From a virus: DNA of 42,250 bases. The stretch covers positions 1-42,250 of IMG/VR virus record IMGVR_UViG_3300043395_002155; one strand, written 5' to 3'. The first letter of the stretch is position 1. Every line of letters starts with the position of its first letter. Made by a program: the position numbers and the translations under genes. The notes beneath the pieces are model-generated. The model was not told where the DNA came from. It ran no database searches and was given only the letters and a program-made list of their open reading frames with translations. Positions 1-7,522 of this stretch are shown here, piece after piece.

Positions 1-1243
1 TTGTAGAACCAGCCACTGTATTATATGATAGTGGTGCGAACATTGTAAATATTTGTGGTGATACTGATAACTTTTTACTATACTGATATGGTTTAGTCCA
101 AAATGCTACAACGGATGTAGACATATTGTAATCATACTTCTTTTGCTCATTTTGTATAAGTAAATTAATCAATCCCAAATTATATCCGAATACACCTCTT
201 TTTTCTGTTGGCTTAATCCAAGTATATCCCAATAAGTTCATATATGTACCATTCAAATATGCGAATGATGATGAATATGAATTTATAGCATTTAGTTTAC
301 CATTTTGAAAATCCATTTTTGTGTATCCACCGCTAACTATAAACGTTTTCAAATCACTCATTATAACAGCGTTTGCTGAATAACTTTCATCGCCCGCCAT
401 AGATGCTTTAGATATACCAAAGGTTGCGGATTGTAACCATCTACCATCTGGCGATTCTATTGTGGATAAGTCGGATGATAGTAACATCGGATTTGATGCT
501 GCTGCTTTTGTTTTTTTCTTATCCTCTTTCTTTTCTTCCTTTTTTTCCTCTTTCTTTTCTTCTTTAGATTCTTCTTTTTTTTCTTCTGATTTAGATTCTT
601 CTTTCTTTTCCTCACTCTTACTTTCCGATTTAGATTCCTCTTTTGATTCGGATTTAGTTTCAGATTTTGATTCGGACTTTGTTTCCGTTTTGGTTTCAGT
701 TTTACTTTCCGAAGATGATGAAGAACTGCTTGATGAAGATGAACCACTTCCGCTTGAAGATGAACCTCCACTTGCTGGTGGTGGAGTTGAACTACTATTT
801 GAAGGTGGTGGAGTGGTTGGTGGTGGAGTTGATGCGGCCGATGAAGCGGCTGCTGAACTCGCACTACTACTTGCTGCTGATGAAGCGGATGATGATGCTG
901 CTGAACTTGCCGCAGATGCGGCTGCATTTGCTGCTTGTTGTGCTGCAGCATTTGTTACCGCTTGTTGTACAACGGGATTATTGATTACGGGGCAAGTAAG
1001 TGCTTCGTATGTAGCTTTGGTTGTAACCAACCAACTTTGTACTACACCCGTTTGTACCTCCTGTGGAGTAAACGTTCTAATCTGATTATAGAATGATACC
1101 GTAGCGTATCCATTAAACATTGTAGTGGTTGCTATCTTTTTTTCCCCACTACACTTATCTATAAAAGTTTGGGTATAGGTTTGTCCGTTAGCTTTTAAAG
1201 CAAACGTTAACAATATAGCAATACCAATTACCCATTTTTTCAT
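1..1243 (-). CDS. Partial secreted outer-membrane-like protein with long Ser/Ala, Pro and Lys/Glu-rich region
   Basis: The start ATG (1243-1241) overlaps the stop of the upstream lipoprotein gene (TAATG); the C-terminus runs off the left edge, leaving about 414 visible residues. Residues 1-20 form a type-I signal peptide with the cleavage region ANG/Q. A cysteine-containing N-domain follows, up to about residue 90. Residues 95-250 are low complexity: Ala/Ser, then PPP/Thr, poly-Ser, Glu/Ser/Lys repeats and a Lys/Glu tract. From about 265 on the pattern alternates like a beta-barrel. The stretch around SVSPQIFTMF resembles NISPQIFAMS in the protein at 8586-9485, so the C-domains are probably paralogous. 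The low-complexity part could be a flexible spacer or a wall- or polysaccharide-binding stalk. Function unknown; outer-membrane location is inferred. Confidence 0.75.
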   Translation of the reverse strand, partial: MKKWVIGIAILLTFALKANGQTYTQTFIDKCSGEKKIATTTMFNGYATVSFYNQIRTFTPQEVQTGVVQSWLVTTKATYEALTCPVINNPVVQQAVTNAAAQQAANAAASAASSAASSSASSAASSSASSAAASSAASTPPPTTPPPSNSSSTPPPASGGSSSSGSGSSSSSSSSSSSESKTETKTETKSESKSETKSESKEESKSESKSEEKKEESKSEEKKEESKEEKKEEKKEEKKEDKKKTKAAASNPMLLSSDLSTIESPDGRWLQSATFGISKASMAGDESYSANAVIMSDLKTFIVSGGYTKMDFQNGKLNAINSYSSSFAYLNGTYMNLLGYTWIKPTEKRGVFGYNLGLINLLIQNEQKKYDYNMSTSVVAFWTKPYQYSKKLSVSPQIFTMFAPLSYNTVAGST

Positions 1244-1557
1244 TATTTATTTCTCGGTGCTCTTGGTGGCATTGATGGTCTGTGCCAATTTGGTTGAGGT
1301 CTTACCGGTCTTTGTGGTTGAACTACTATTGGTTGTCTTTTTTGAATGATGATTCTAGGTGAATAAATTGGTGCGTTGTATAACCACCAATTATTATATC
1401 TAAAAGATGGCATTGGGTCTAAATAAAAATCATCATATATAATTCTTTTTCTAACTTCTACCAACTTAGTAGAATCTTTAGGGTCAACCATTACATATCT
1501 AACTGGGGTGCATCCTACCATCACTAATAGTAGTAATGCTGATAATATCTTTTTCAT
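1243..1557 (-). CDS. Small lipoprotein, Pro/Arg-rich C-terminus
   Basis: 104 residues. A hydrophobic N-terminus ends in VMVGC, with the putative lipidated Cys at residue 16, so this is a predicted lipoprotein. The mature part has many Tyr, Trp, Pro and Arg residues, and its last 30 residues are rich in Pro, Arg and Gln with little predicted fold. Its start overlaps the stop of the CsgG-like gene and its stop overlaps the start of the next gene (TAATG at both ends), so the three are translated as a unit. By position it could be an accessory lipoprotein of the CsgG-like pore, but I recognise no CsgE or CsgF signature. Function unknown. Confidence 0.75.
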   Translation of the reverse strand: MKKILSALLLLVMVGCTPVRYVMVDPKDSTKLVEVRKRIIYDDFYLDPMPSFRYNNWWLYNAPIYSPRIIIQKRQPIVVQPQRPVRPQPNWHRPSMPPRAPRNK

Positions 1558-2276
1558 TATTTTGTAAATATTCCTTTTTTAATCATTCTATCTAAAATTC
1601 TAGCACAAGCTATATCCAATGCTTTTTTAGTTGCTATTGAAATAGTTGATTGATTGAATTTCATTTCATCTACAGTTGCATCTGATAAGAATGTTAATTC
1701 TCTTGTCGTTTTTGCTTCACCTAATCCACTTGCTCCGAATACTACACCTGTTTCTGCATCGGTAAATCTAACTTGTAAACCGATACGGGTTACCATCATA
1801 TTCTTAACACCATCTTTTAGGTTTACAGTTTCATCTTCTGATACTGAATAATCATAACATTCAATTGTTACAAAGTATTTTGCTAAGTTAATCTTTCCTC
1901 TACCATCTAATTTGTTTTCAGAAATGCCAGCTTGTGATGCTTGGAATTGCTTAACCATTCTATTCTTAATTTCCGTTTTATCTTCGGTAAATTTAAAACG
2001 ATTAAGGTTTTCCAAATATTCCATTGAAATATTAGCCACACCCAAACCTACTCTCTTTTCTTTCAATTCAGGGTACATCTCATACATCTCATCCGAAATA
2101 CCTGCTTTAAGTATTTGAATAGGAATTTGAGGTCCTTCATAATCTAAGAATTGTGAAATATCGATTGCGGTTTCAAATGATGCTTTATATTGTTCAGTCT
2201 TTGTGCTTCCCACAGTTTGGGCAACCACAGCATTGCTTAACAAAAAGCCAACGAATAATACGAATAATTTTTTCAT
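1557..2276 (-). CDS. CsgG-like secreted protein (curli-type secretion channel family)
   Basis: 239 residues from the ATG at 2276; an in-frame upstream ATG would put 23 extra residues before the signal peptide and inside the terminator, so it was rejected. A signal peptide ends at about VVA/Q (residues 19/20). The mature protein has the CsgG/HfaB layout: an N-terminal alpha/beta part with GISENKLDGRGKINLAKYFV, then a strand with LQVRFTDAETGVVFGASG like the VDLRLVDTRTGEV segment of CsgG, then a C-terminal helix of Ala and Lys. CsgG is a nonameric outer-membrane pore that exports amyloid subunits. The N-terminal lipobox Cys of classical CsgG is absent, because a type-I signal is used. No curlin repeat protein is visible nearby. 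Family call moderate; role as a pore is inference. Confidence 0.6.
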   Translation of the reverse strand: MKKLFVLFVGFLLSNAVVAQTVGSTKTEQYKASFETAIDISQFLDYEGPQIPIQILKAGISDEMYEMYPELKEKRVGLGVANISMEYLENLNRFKFTEDKTEIKNRMVKQFQASQAGISENKLDGRGKINLAKYFVTIECYDYSVSEDETVNLKDGVKNMMVTRIGLQVRFTDAETGVVFGASGLGEAKTTRELTFLSDATVDEMKFNQSTISIATKKALDIACARILDRMIKKGIFTK

Positions 2277-2299
2277 ACATAGTTTGTTTGTGTTATAGA

Positions 2300-2309
2300 T
2301 ATAAATATA
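2300..2309 (-). promoter_or_regulatory. Class-B promoter-like motif TATATTTATA upstream of CsgG-like gene
   Basis: The minus strand reads TATATTTATA 24 bases before the ATG at 2276 and directly after the terminator at 2312-2337. The same 10-mer occurs in four other intergenic gaps of this window. No TTG is visible at the expected -33 position, so if it is a promoter it may need only the -10-like box. Confidence 0.35.
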
Positions 2310-2337
2310 AAAAAAGGGAGTAATTAAACTCCCTTTT
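2305..2337 (-). terminator. Rho-independent terminator after the zinc-ribbon gene
   Basis: A perfect 9-bp stem (2312-2320 with 2329-2337, GGGAG core) and an 8-base loop are followed on the minus strand by a run of seven T. The hairpin overlaps the last codons and stop of the gene ending at 2324. It separates that transcript from the CsgG-like gene downstream. Confidence 0.8.
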
Positions 2338-2644
2338 CGTAACAATCCTTACATAATTGACCAGCTCCTTCTATATAACCAACTCTCCTATCAATATGAG
2401 TTGATTTTAAATATGGAACTGAATCTCCACACATAATACATACTTCGTATTCATCATTTCTTAAAATAGATGTAACGAACCCATCATCATCGATTACAAG
2501 TCCAACATGCTCATCATCGTAATGATTTTGAACCCAACCTCTTTGGTTTCTTTCTTCTTGCCAAAATTTGTTTCTTACTAATCTGCCTAACTCCATATCG
2601 TTTGGAGTTGCATAAATTTCTTCCTTAGTGATTGTAATATTCAT
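2324..2644 (-). CDS. Small zinc-ribbon protein
   Basis: 106 residues. The C-terminal third carries CIMCGD and CKDC, two CxxC knuckles about 30 residues apart, typical of a zinc ribbon; the N-terminal part is acidic and without a recognised domain. There is no signal peptide, unlike the genes on either side, so it acts in the cytoplasm, perhaps binding nucleic acid or protein. It ends inside a terminator. Its start codon lies in one arm of an 11-bp inverted repeat (2636-2674), and a TTTG-N20-TATATTAT element at 2659-2690 may be its promoter. Specific function unknown. Confidence 0.7.
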   Translation of the reverse strand: MNITITKEEIYATPNDMELGRLVRNKFWQEERNQRGWVQNHYDDEHVGLVIDDDGFVTSILRNDEYEVCIMCGDSVPYLKSTHIDRRVGYIEGAGQLCKDCYEKGV

Positions 2645-2674
2645 ATGATTTCTTTTATATAATATATGAATATT
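2636..2674. repeat. Perfect 11-bp inverted repeat over the start codon of the zinc-ribbon gene
   Basis: Arm AATATTCATAT (2636-2646) is the exact reverse complement of 2664-2674, with a 17-base spacer. The ATG at 2644-2642 lies in one arm. In RNA it would hide the start codon; as DNA it overlaps a possible -7 box at 2659-2666 and could be an operator. Confidence 0.65.
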
Positions 2675-2693
2675 TTAAGAAAAAAACAAATTT

Positions 2694-3890
2694 TTAATTA
2701 CCTTTTTCAGGAAATCTTGTCCAACCATTACTCCATATAGGTTTATCTAATTCAGGTATTACCACATCTATCTCTTTATTACTCTTTGAAAGTGCTAATG
2801 TTTTCAATTGTTCACTCGTCAAAATTGTAGTTGCTTTACTGATAAAGTTTAGTGTAGGATTAAACGTTCCTACTGAATTATTTTCAAATACTGAAACTCC
2901 ATCTTTTACAAATCCTGCAGTTTCATTACTTTCCAAACTTAAACCACCTTTCATCCAGCCCCACACAATACTATTTTTCATTGTGAATTGAGTTGCTCTT
3001 CTAAATCTTAAACCTAAATTATGGTTTGATAAAGCAGTAGATATATTCGGTCCAACTAAAATCATATTGTAAAGTTTTGGGTGTGTGTAAGGTTGTGCAG
3101 ATGAACCCGTTCCATCATTATCACATTCCACTCCATTTCCAGCATCACCATTATCTACGAATTGTGGGTCTCTCTTTGCTACACCATTTGTTACAGTTCC
3201 AGTGTATCCAAAATCAAAATCGTAATCATCATCTGCGGTTGCATATGCGTATAGATTTTTAGGTGATACAGTTCCACCAAAGAATTCAAATGCATCATCA
3301 TTAGCGTAGATAGTTTGAACATTCTCAATGATTGTTCCACTACCAACTCCACCTAATGTTAGTGCGTTGATTTCAGAATTTGGTAATGCAGCAACTCCCG
3401 CATATTCTATTCTTACATATTTTAATATACCACTATTATCGGTATCAATTGTTCCACCATATGGTCTACCAATACCACCTTCGATTGTTGGTTCTGATGT
3501 TCTATTTGTTTTAGCCATACCCAATATTACAACGCCACCCCAATCGCCAGGTGCTCTTTGACCTTCTGGTTTGCCTGAAGTGAATACGATTGGTTTTGTT
3601 GGAGTTCCTTCCGCAATAATTTGTGCACCTCTTTCAATTACCAATGCACCCTTTTCTGCAATATCAGATACGATTGTTGTGCCAGGCTGAATGATAAGAC
3701 GAGAACCATTTGTAATGTAAACATATCCTTTTAACGTCCACACTTTGTCTGCAGTTAAGGTTATAGTTTCGTAATAAGTTCCGTTAAGTGTTGTTGTAAG
3801 TGGAACATTGATTGGTTCTTCTATACCACCCAAATCTTTACTACAACTAAATAATCCTAATACTAAAATGATTGCTAATAACTTTCTCAT
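2694..3890 (-). CDS. Beta-helix lipoprotein, partner of the TonB-dependent receptor
   Basis: 398 residues. The lipobox LFSC puts the lipidated Cys at residue 16. It has the hallmarks of a widespread Bacteroidota surface-lipoprotein family: KVWTLKGYVYITNGSRLIIQPGT near the N-terminus (right-handed beta-helix start), GDWGGVVILG, GGIGRPYGG, IEYAGVAALPNSEINALTLGGVGSGTIIENVQ and DDAFEFFGGTVSPKNLYA. These proteins are usually encoded beside TonB-dependent receptors. Here its ATG overlaps the stop of the receptor gene (3887-3890, ATGA), so the pair is co-translated. Presumably it sits on the outer membrane and captures substrate or caps the receptor; the ligand is unknown. It appears complete and not decayed, which argues for use by the phage. 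Confidence 0.85.
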   Translation of the reverse strand: MRKLLAIILVLGLFSCSKDLGGIEEPINVPLTTTLNGTYYETITLTADKVWTLKGYVYITNGSRLIIQPGTTIVSDIAEKGALVIERGAQIIAEGTPTKPIVFTSGKPEGQRAPGDWGGVVILGMAKTNRTSEPTIEGGIGRPYGGTIDTDNSGILKYVRIEYAGVAALPNSEINALTLGGVGSGTIIENVQTIYANDDAFEFFGGTVSPKNLYAYATADDDYDFDFGYTGTVTNGVAKRDPQFVDNGDAGNGVECDNDGTGSSAQPYTHPKLYNMILVGPNISTALSNHNLGLRFRRATQFTMKNSIVWGWMKGGLSLESNETAGFVKDGVSVFENNSVGTFNPTLNFISKATTILTSEQLKTLALSKSNKEIDVVIPELDKPIWSNGWTRFPEKGN

Positions 3891-6364
3891 AATGATAAAT
3901 TTAATGTTAATGAAATTGTTTGTTCGTTGTTTGTTTTTATTAGATTTCGATTTTGTAACTTTTGATAATAGATTGATGGTTGCGCAAATACATCACCTAT
4001 TGCCAATTTTATTTCTCCTTTCGGAAGTTTATGTAAAAGAGTTATATCCAATACATCTCTACTATTTTCAAAGATGTTTGGGTAACCCTGAAATCCTACT
4101 GCTGATATTCTATCTCCCACTCTATTGTAAGTTATGTTGATAGTATTTTTCTTTTTGTGAATGTTTACTCCACTATTTAACACATAGTTTGATTGTCCCT
4201 GCAATTGTCTTTTCACACCATTCACTTCTACTTCTGAATTCATTACCGAAGCGTTTGTGTAGAAATCAAACCAACCATTTATCTTTTTACGAATTTCCAA
4301 TTCAACACCATATAGGATAGCTGAATTAGGATTTGTGTAAGTTAATAATAAGTTTGATGGAACTGAACCATCTGCTACAATTTGTTCAATTGGTTTAATG
4401 AAGTTCTTACCAAATAGAGAAAGTGAAATGTTCTCACCTGCTTTTGGATACCATTCGTATTTAAGGTCTACATTATATATGTCAGATTTTTCTAACTTTG
4501 AGTTTCCTAATATTTGTGCGTTTCTTACAAAATCATAATAAGCAAAATTAGCTACTTCTCTAAACTCTGGTCTTGCTAATGTTTTACTTAATGAAAATCT
4601 ATACTTTGTTTTTTCTTCGTTGTATGAAAGATTTAGTGATGGTAGTATATCCAAATACTCTCTATCCACATTTACTCTCTGTCCACTAAAATCTGCGGTT
4701 TGGACATCAAATAAATTATACTCACCTCTTAATCCGGTATTTAATTTCCATTTACCAAATTCAGTATCATACATTGTGTAAAGAGAACCTAAATCAAAAT
4801 CGGCTGTGTATTTATCCGTATTGTTTGTAATCTCATCCAACATATCAGTTGATAGGTTACGGAATATTCTAGCATTAAATCCTCTGATTCTTTTTAAGTA
4901 TCCGGCGCCTACTTTAATATCTCCCAATTGTTTGTTGATGTTACCATTAAAAGAGTTCTCATCCATTACACTCCAAAAACGATATGTATCTCTCCATGCA
5001 GTTTGATATGGTTCGTTTACTCCTAATGATTTGGTAATTGGATTGATTCGGTAATCTGGTTGCTCTCTAAAGGTGTATGTGTATCCTACATTAAAATCTA
5101 ATGTTTTAAGCTTACCATCAAATTGAGAACTAATTACAATATTGTTAATATGATTTGATGCAGTAGATAAAACATTCTGAACATTATCAAAGTTATCACC
5201 CTTACGAGTTAAGTATGTATCATCCTTTTGGTAGTTCACTAATGTTTTCCAACTATATCTATTCTCACCTAAATAAGTCAAATTCAATAAACCATTTGTG
5301 GAAAATCTTTTTGTAAATAAAACATCTTTGTAATCATACGCCAATTCAGTTGATGATTGGTAATCTTTTCTATCAATGTTATTAATTGTAAATGAATTTC
5401 GTATTGTAGAACTGAATAAAGAATTCCATTTACCTTTTGTATATCCGAATGATAATCCTCCGTTTAAGTTTGGTAACGATTGTAATTCTTCGGTTGATGG
5501 ATTACCAAATAGTTTAGTGTATGCTCTCTTATCGCCATTTCCACTAATTCGGTATTTGTATGTTGATGGGAATGTGGAAGGGAAATCGGTAGATTGAACT
5601 AACTTGAAATCTTTCGAAGTTGAAACCGAACCCCAACCACTTCCCAATGAGATATTGAAGAAATTATCGGATACTTCTTTTGTTGTTATTTGAACCAATC
5701 CACCTGCCCAATCACCTGGCTGATTTGCTGATGCTGATTTAGAAACTATGATGTTATCAATTAGAGATGTTGGAATTATATCAAATGAAAATGCTCTCCT
5801 ATCGGGTTCGGTTGATGGTAGTTGAGTTTTGTTAAGTAGAGCCGAGTTGTATCTATCTGCTAATCCTCTTACTAATACAAACTTATCGTTTTGTATAGTA
5901 ACTCCACTAACTCTTTTAAGCGCATCACCCACATTTCTATCGGGTGTTTTTTTAATAAAATCAATTGATAGTCCATCCGATACTACATTACTGTTTCGTA
6001 TCGTTCTTACAACTGCCGCTTCGGTTACCTTTTGAGAAACACTTCTTACAACAACTTCGGATAATTGTTTAGTATCTTCTGGAAATATGATATCAAATTC
6101 AGTATCCTTATCAAACACTACTTCGTTTGTATATTCAGTATATCCAACGAATGAAGATTTAATTTGGTATTTTCCTTCTTTTAAGACAATGGAGTATTTC
6201 CCATCCGTATCTGATATGGTTGTGAATACATCACCATTTTGGCTTTTGAAAGAAATGTGAGAGAAATAAAGTGTTTCCGATTTGGATTTTGTAACACCTT
6301 TAATAGTTACTTGCGAAAACAATAAGTTTGGTAGCAGTAACAGTAATAAAAAAAAACGATTCAT
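3887..6364 (-). CDS. TonB-dependent outer-membrane receptor
   Basis: 825 residues, full length for this family. Signal peptide 1-17 (LLFS/Q). Residues 20-95 form a carboxypeptidase-regulatory-like domain (DGKYSIVLKEGKYQIKSSFVGY). LSEVVVRSVS near 98-107 is a likely TonB box, followed by the plug (GDALKRVSGVTIQNDKFVLVRGLADRYN, then DWAGGLVQITTK ending near 230). The rest is a 22-strand-like barrel with typical patches such as LDILPSLNLSY and RFSLSKTLARPEFRE, ending in SLTLNLSL. Such receptors import siderophores, glycans, vitamins or peptides using TonB energy. It is shorter than SusC proteins. It is intact and paired with a beta-helix lipoprotein. It may serve uptake, surface display or decoy; the ligand cannot be read from sequence. 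A receptor of this kind in a phage is highly unusual. Confidence 0.92.
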   Translation of the reverse strand: MNRFFLLLLLLPNLLFSQVTIKGVTKSKSETLYFSHISFKSQNGDVFTTISDTDGKYSIVLKEGKYQIKSSFVGYTEYTNEVVFDKDTEFDIIFPEDTKQLSEVVVRSVSQKVTEAAVVRTIRNSNVVSDGLSIDFIKKTPDRNVGDALKRVSGVTIQNDKFVLVRGLADRYNSALLNKTQLPSTEPDRRAFSFDIIPTSLIDNIIVSKSASANQPGDWAGGLVQITTKEVSDNFFNISLGSGWGSVSTSKDFKLVQSTDFPSTFPSTYKYRISGNGDKRAYTKLFGNPSTEELQSLPNLNGGLSFGYTKGKWNSLFSSTIRNSFTINNIDRKDYQSSTELAYDYKDVLFTKRFSTNGLLNLTYLGENRYSWKTLVNYQKDDTYLTRKGDNFDNVQNVLSTASNHINNIVISSQFDGKLKTLDFNVGYTYTFREQPDYRINPITKSLGVNEPYQTAWRDTYRFWSVMDENSFNGNINKQLGDIKVGAGYLKRIRGFNARIFRNLSTDMLDEITNNTDKYTADFDLGSLYTMYDTEFGKWKLNTGLRGEYNLFDVQTADFSGQRVNVDREYLDILPSLNLSYNEEKTKYRFSLSKTLARPEFREVANFAYYDFVRNAQILGNSKLEKSDIYNVDLKYEWYPKAGENISLSLFGKNFIKPIEQIVADGSVPSNLLLTYTNPNSAILYGVELEIRKKINGWFDFYTNASVMNSEVEVNGVKRQLQGQSNYVLNSGVNIHKKKNTINITYNRVGDRISAVGFQGYPNIFENSRDVLDITLLHKLPKGEIKLAIGDVFAQPSIYYQKLQNRNLIKTNNEQTISLTLNLSL

Positions 6365-6395
6365 AATTATTAAGTTAGTTCCCCAATAATTATGA
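6361..6395. repeat. Perfect 11-bp inverted repeat at the start codon of the TonB receptor gene
   Basis: TCATAATTATT (6361-6371) and its exact reverse complement (6385-6395) flank a 13-base loop. The ATG (6364-6362) is in the 3' arm of the transcript, so a folded leader would bury the start codon. The remaining gap, 6396-6447, shows no convincing TTTG/TAnnTTTG promoter. Confidence 0.7.
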
Positions 6396-6447
6396 TATCG
6401 TTTTCTTTAATTTTACTTTTCTATATTAACTTTGTATTAAGATTAGA

Positions 6448-6726
6448 TTAACCCAATTCTTCTTCAGCACCGGCATCTAATTTGTTCTTATCGTGCTCTG
6501 CTTTTCTGTTGATGTATTTATCAACTGAAGCGATACCGAAAGAACCTAAAGTGATTACCAAAAATCCGTTGAAGATATATTCGTTAATCAAAAGTTCTTT
6601 ACCCATCCAACCTGTTACTAAATCTACTACCAATGCCAATACCATGCAAGCGAATGATAGGAAACCAACTACTGATTTTTCGTTGATATCATTGTTGTCT
6701 TTAAATAATTCTTTAATAAATCCCAT
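6448..6726 (-). CDS. Small two-helix membrane protein (holin-like topology)
   Basis: 92 residues with two hydrophobic helices (about 20-42 and 50-68) and charged ends, including a Lys/Glu/Asp-rich C-terminus. No signal-peptide cleavage site. The topology and size are those of class II holins, but the endolysin lies 9 kb upstream, so lysis function is only one possibility. It is the first of four small membrane-protein genes (6448-7840) between the TonB receptor and the lipoproteins. I do not recognise a family. Confidence 0.65.
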   Translation of the reverse strand: MGFIKELFKDNNDINEKSVVGFLSFACMVLALVVDLVTGWMGKELLINEYIFNGFLVITLGSFGIASVDKYINRKAEHDKNKLDAGAEEELG

Positions 6727-6762
6727 AGTTTTGTTTTTTAATTGTTATTAACTATGTAACCT

Positions 6763-7437
6763 TTATCCTGCCATTTCGGCATCATCATCTTTTATCTTTC
6801 CACATTTCAAACATTCCAAATCACCATCGTTATCGGAATCACCCCAAATGTGTTCACATTGTCTATGTGCGAAATATACATCAATCTTACCATCACCATC
6901 GAAATCAATACCATCCATAGTACCATCACCATCTTCATCTACTTCAACACCAGTTCTAGGTTGTGCTTTAGGTTTTATATCAACTACGTCAGCTTGAACC
7001 TTATTTTCGGTATATGAAACATCAGTTGGTTTGTTTGCTTCGATTAAGTTGATTTCGTGTGCATGATTTGCTGCCTGAACAAATGCATCTGGAATAAGTG
7101 GTGTTACAGGTTTGTTACTTTCTTTGATATCATTAACACTACCCAATGTTACACCATCTTCCTCATCCATTTTTTGAACTAACATCTTGTCCTTATCGGT
7201 ATCACTAAACCAATAGTCAATGATTTTACCATAAGAACCAATAAATGCTCCTAATAACAATAGTAAAAGTTCTTTCCACTCACCACTAATTGCCGTTTGT
7301 CCTAAAATAGCACCAAAAATTCCCATAATGATGACCATAAAGCCACCCAATACAATCGCAGTGATGAACCATCTTCTTTTCATCATTGCGTTTAATAAAT
7401 CTCTAAAACCACTCGGTGGTTGATTATTTTCTGCCAT
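6763..7437 (-). CDS. Two-TM protein with Ca-loop repeats and a zinc knuckle at the C-terminus
   Basis: 224 residues. Two transmembrane segments (about 22-48 and 56-72) are followed by a polar linker and a C-terminal region with tandem acidic loops: DEDGDGTMDG (167-176), DFDGDGKID (178-186) and DSDNDGD (200-206). These match the calcium-binding DxDGDGxxD loops of dockerins and thrombospondin type-3 repeats. C194, H196, C209 and C212 (CEHIW...CLKCG) could bind a metal. The calcium loops suggest that the tail faces a calcium-rich compartment, or contacts the dockerin-type proteins encoded 2-6 kb upstream in the block. Function unknown. Confidence 0.7.
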   Translation of the reverse strand: MAENNQPPSGFRDLLNAMMKRRWFITAIVLGGFMVIIMGIFGAILGQTAISGEWKELLLLLLGAFIGSYGKIIDYWFSDTDKDKMLVQKMDEEDGVTLGSVNDIKESNKPVTPLIPDAFVQAANHAHEINLIEANKPTDVSYTENKVQADVVDIKPKAQPRTGVEVDEDGDGTMDGIDFDGDGKIDVYFAHRQCEHIWGDSDNDGDLECLKCGKIKDDDAEMAG

Positions 7438-7519
7438 TTCTACTTTGTTTTTCAGCGTGTAACATAGCCCATATAAAGAAGGCTATGAAAAATAATGTAA
7501 CTCCTATTTTATACCCCAT
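7424..7519 (-). CDS. Tiny single-TM protein (31 aa)
   Basis: An ORF of 31 codons starts at ATG 7519, three bases after the stop of the upstream gene (7523), and overlaps the next start by 14 bases, matching the tight packing of the operon. The product is MGYKIGVTLFFIAFFIWAML followed by a short basic tail: one hydrophobic helix of about 17 residues. Without the ORF this would be an 85-base gap. Size and composition recall small phage membrane regulators, but no family is recognised. Confidence 0.45.
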   Translation of the reverse strand: MGYKIGVTLFFIAFFIWAMLHAEKQSRNGRK

Positions 7520-7522
7520 TTA

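Noticed and set aside
457-1085. Long ORFs on both strands over the low-complexity region, including a His/Gln/Lys-rich minus-strand ORF and Leu/Asp-rich plus-strand ORFs
   Set aside because: They are frame shadows of the Ser/Lys/Glu repeats of the real minus-strand gene 1-1243, which has a start, signal peptide and operon overlap.
1-2276. A complete curli operon
   Set aside because: Only a CsgG-like protein is recognisable; no curlin repeats, CsgE or CsgF pattern is present.
2277-2345. N-terminal extension of the CsgG-like protein by 23 residues
   Set aside because: It would precede the signal peptide and run through the terminator hairpin; the ATG at 2276 starts directly with a signal peptide.
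3887-6364. Classification as SusC with SusD partner
   Set aside because: The receptor is shorter than SusC and its partner is a beta-helix lipoprotein without the SusD helical repeat pattern.
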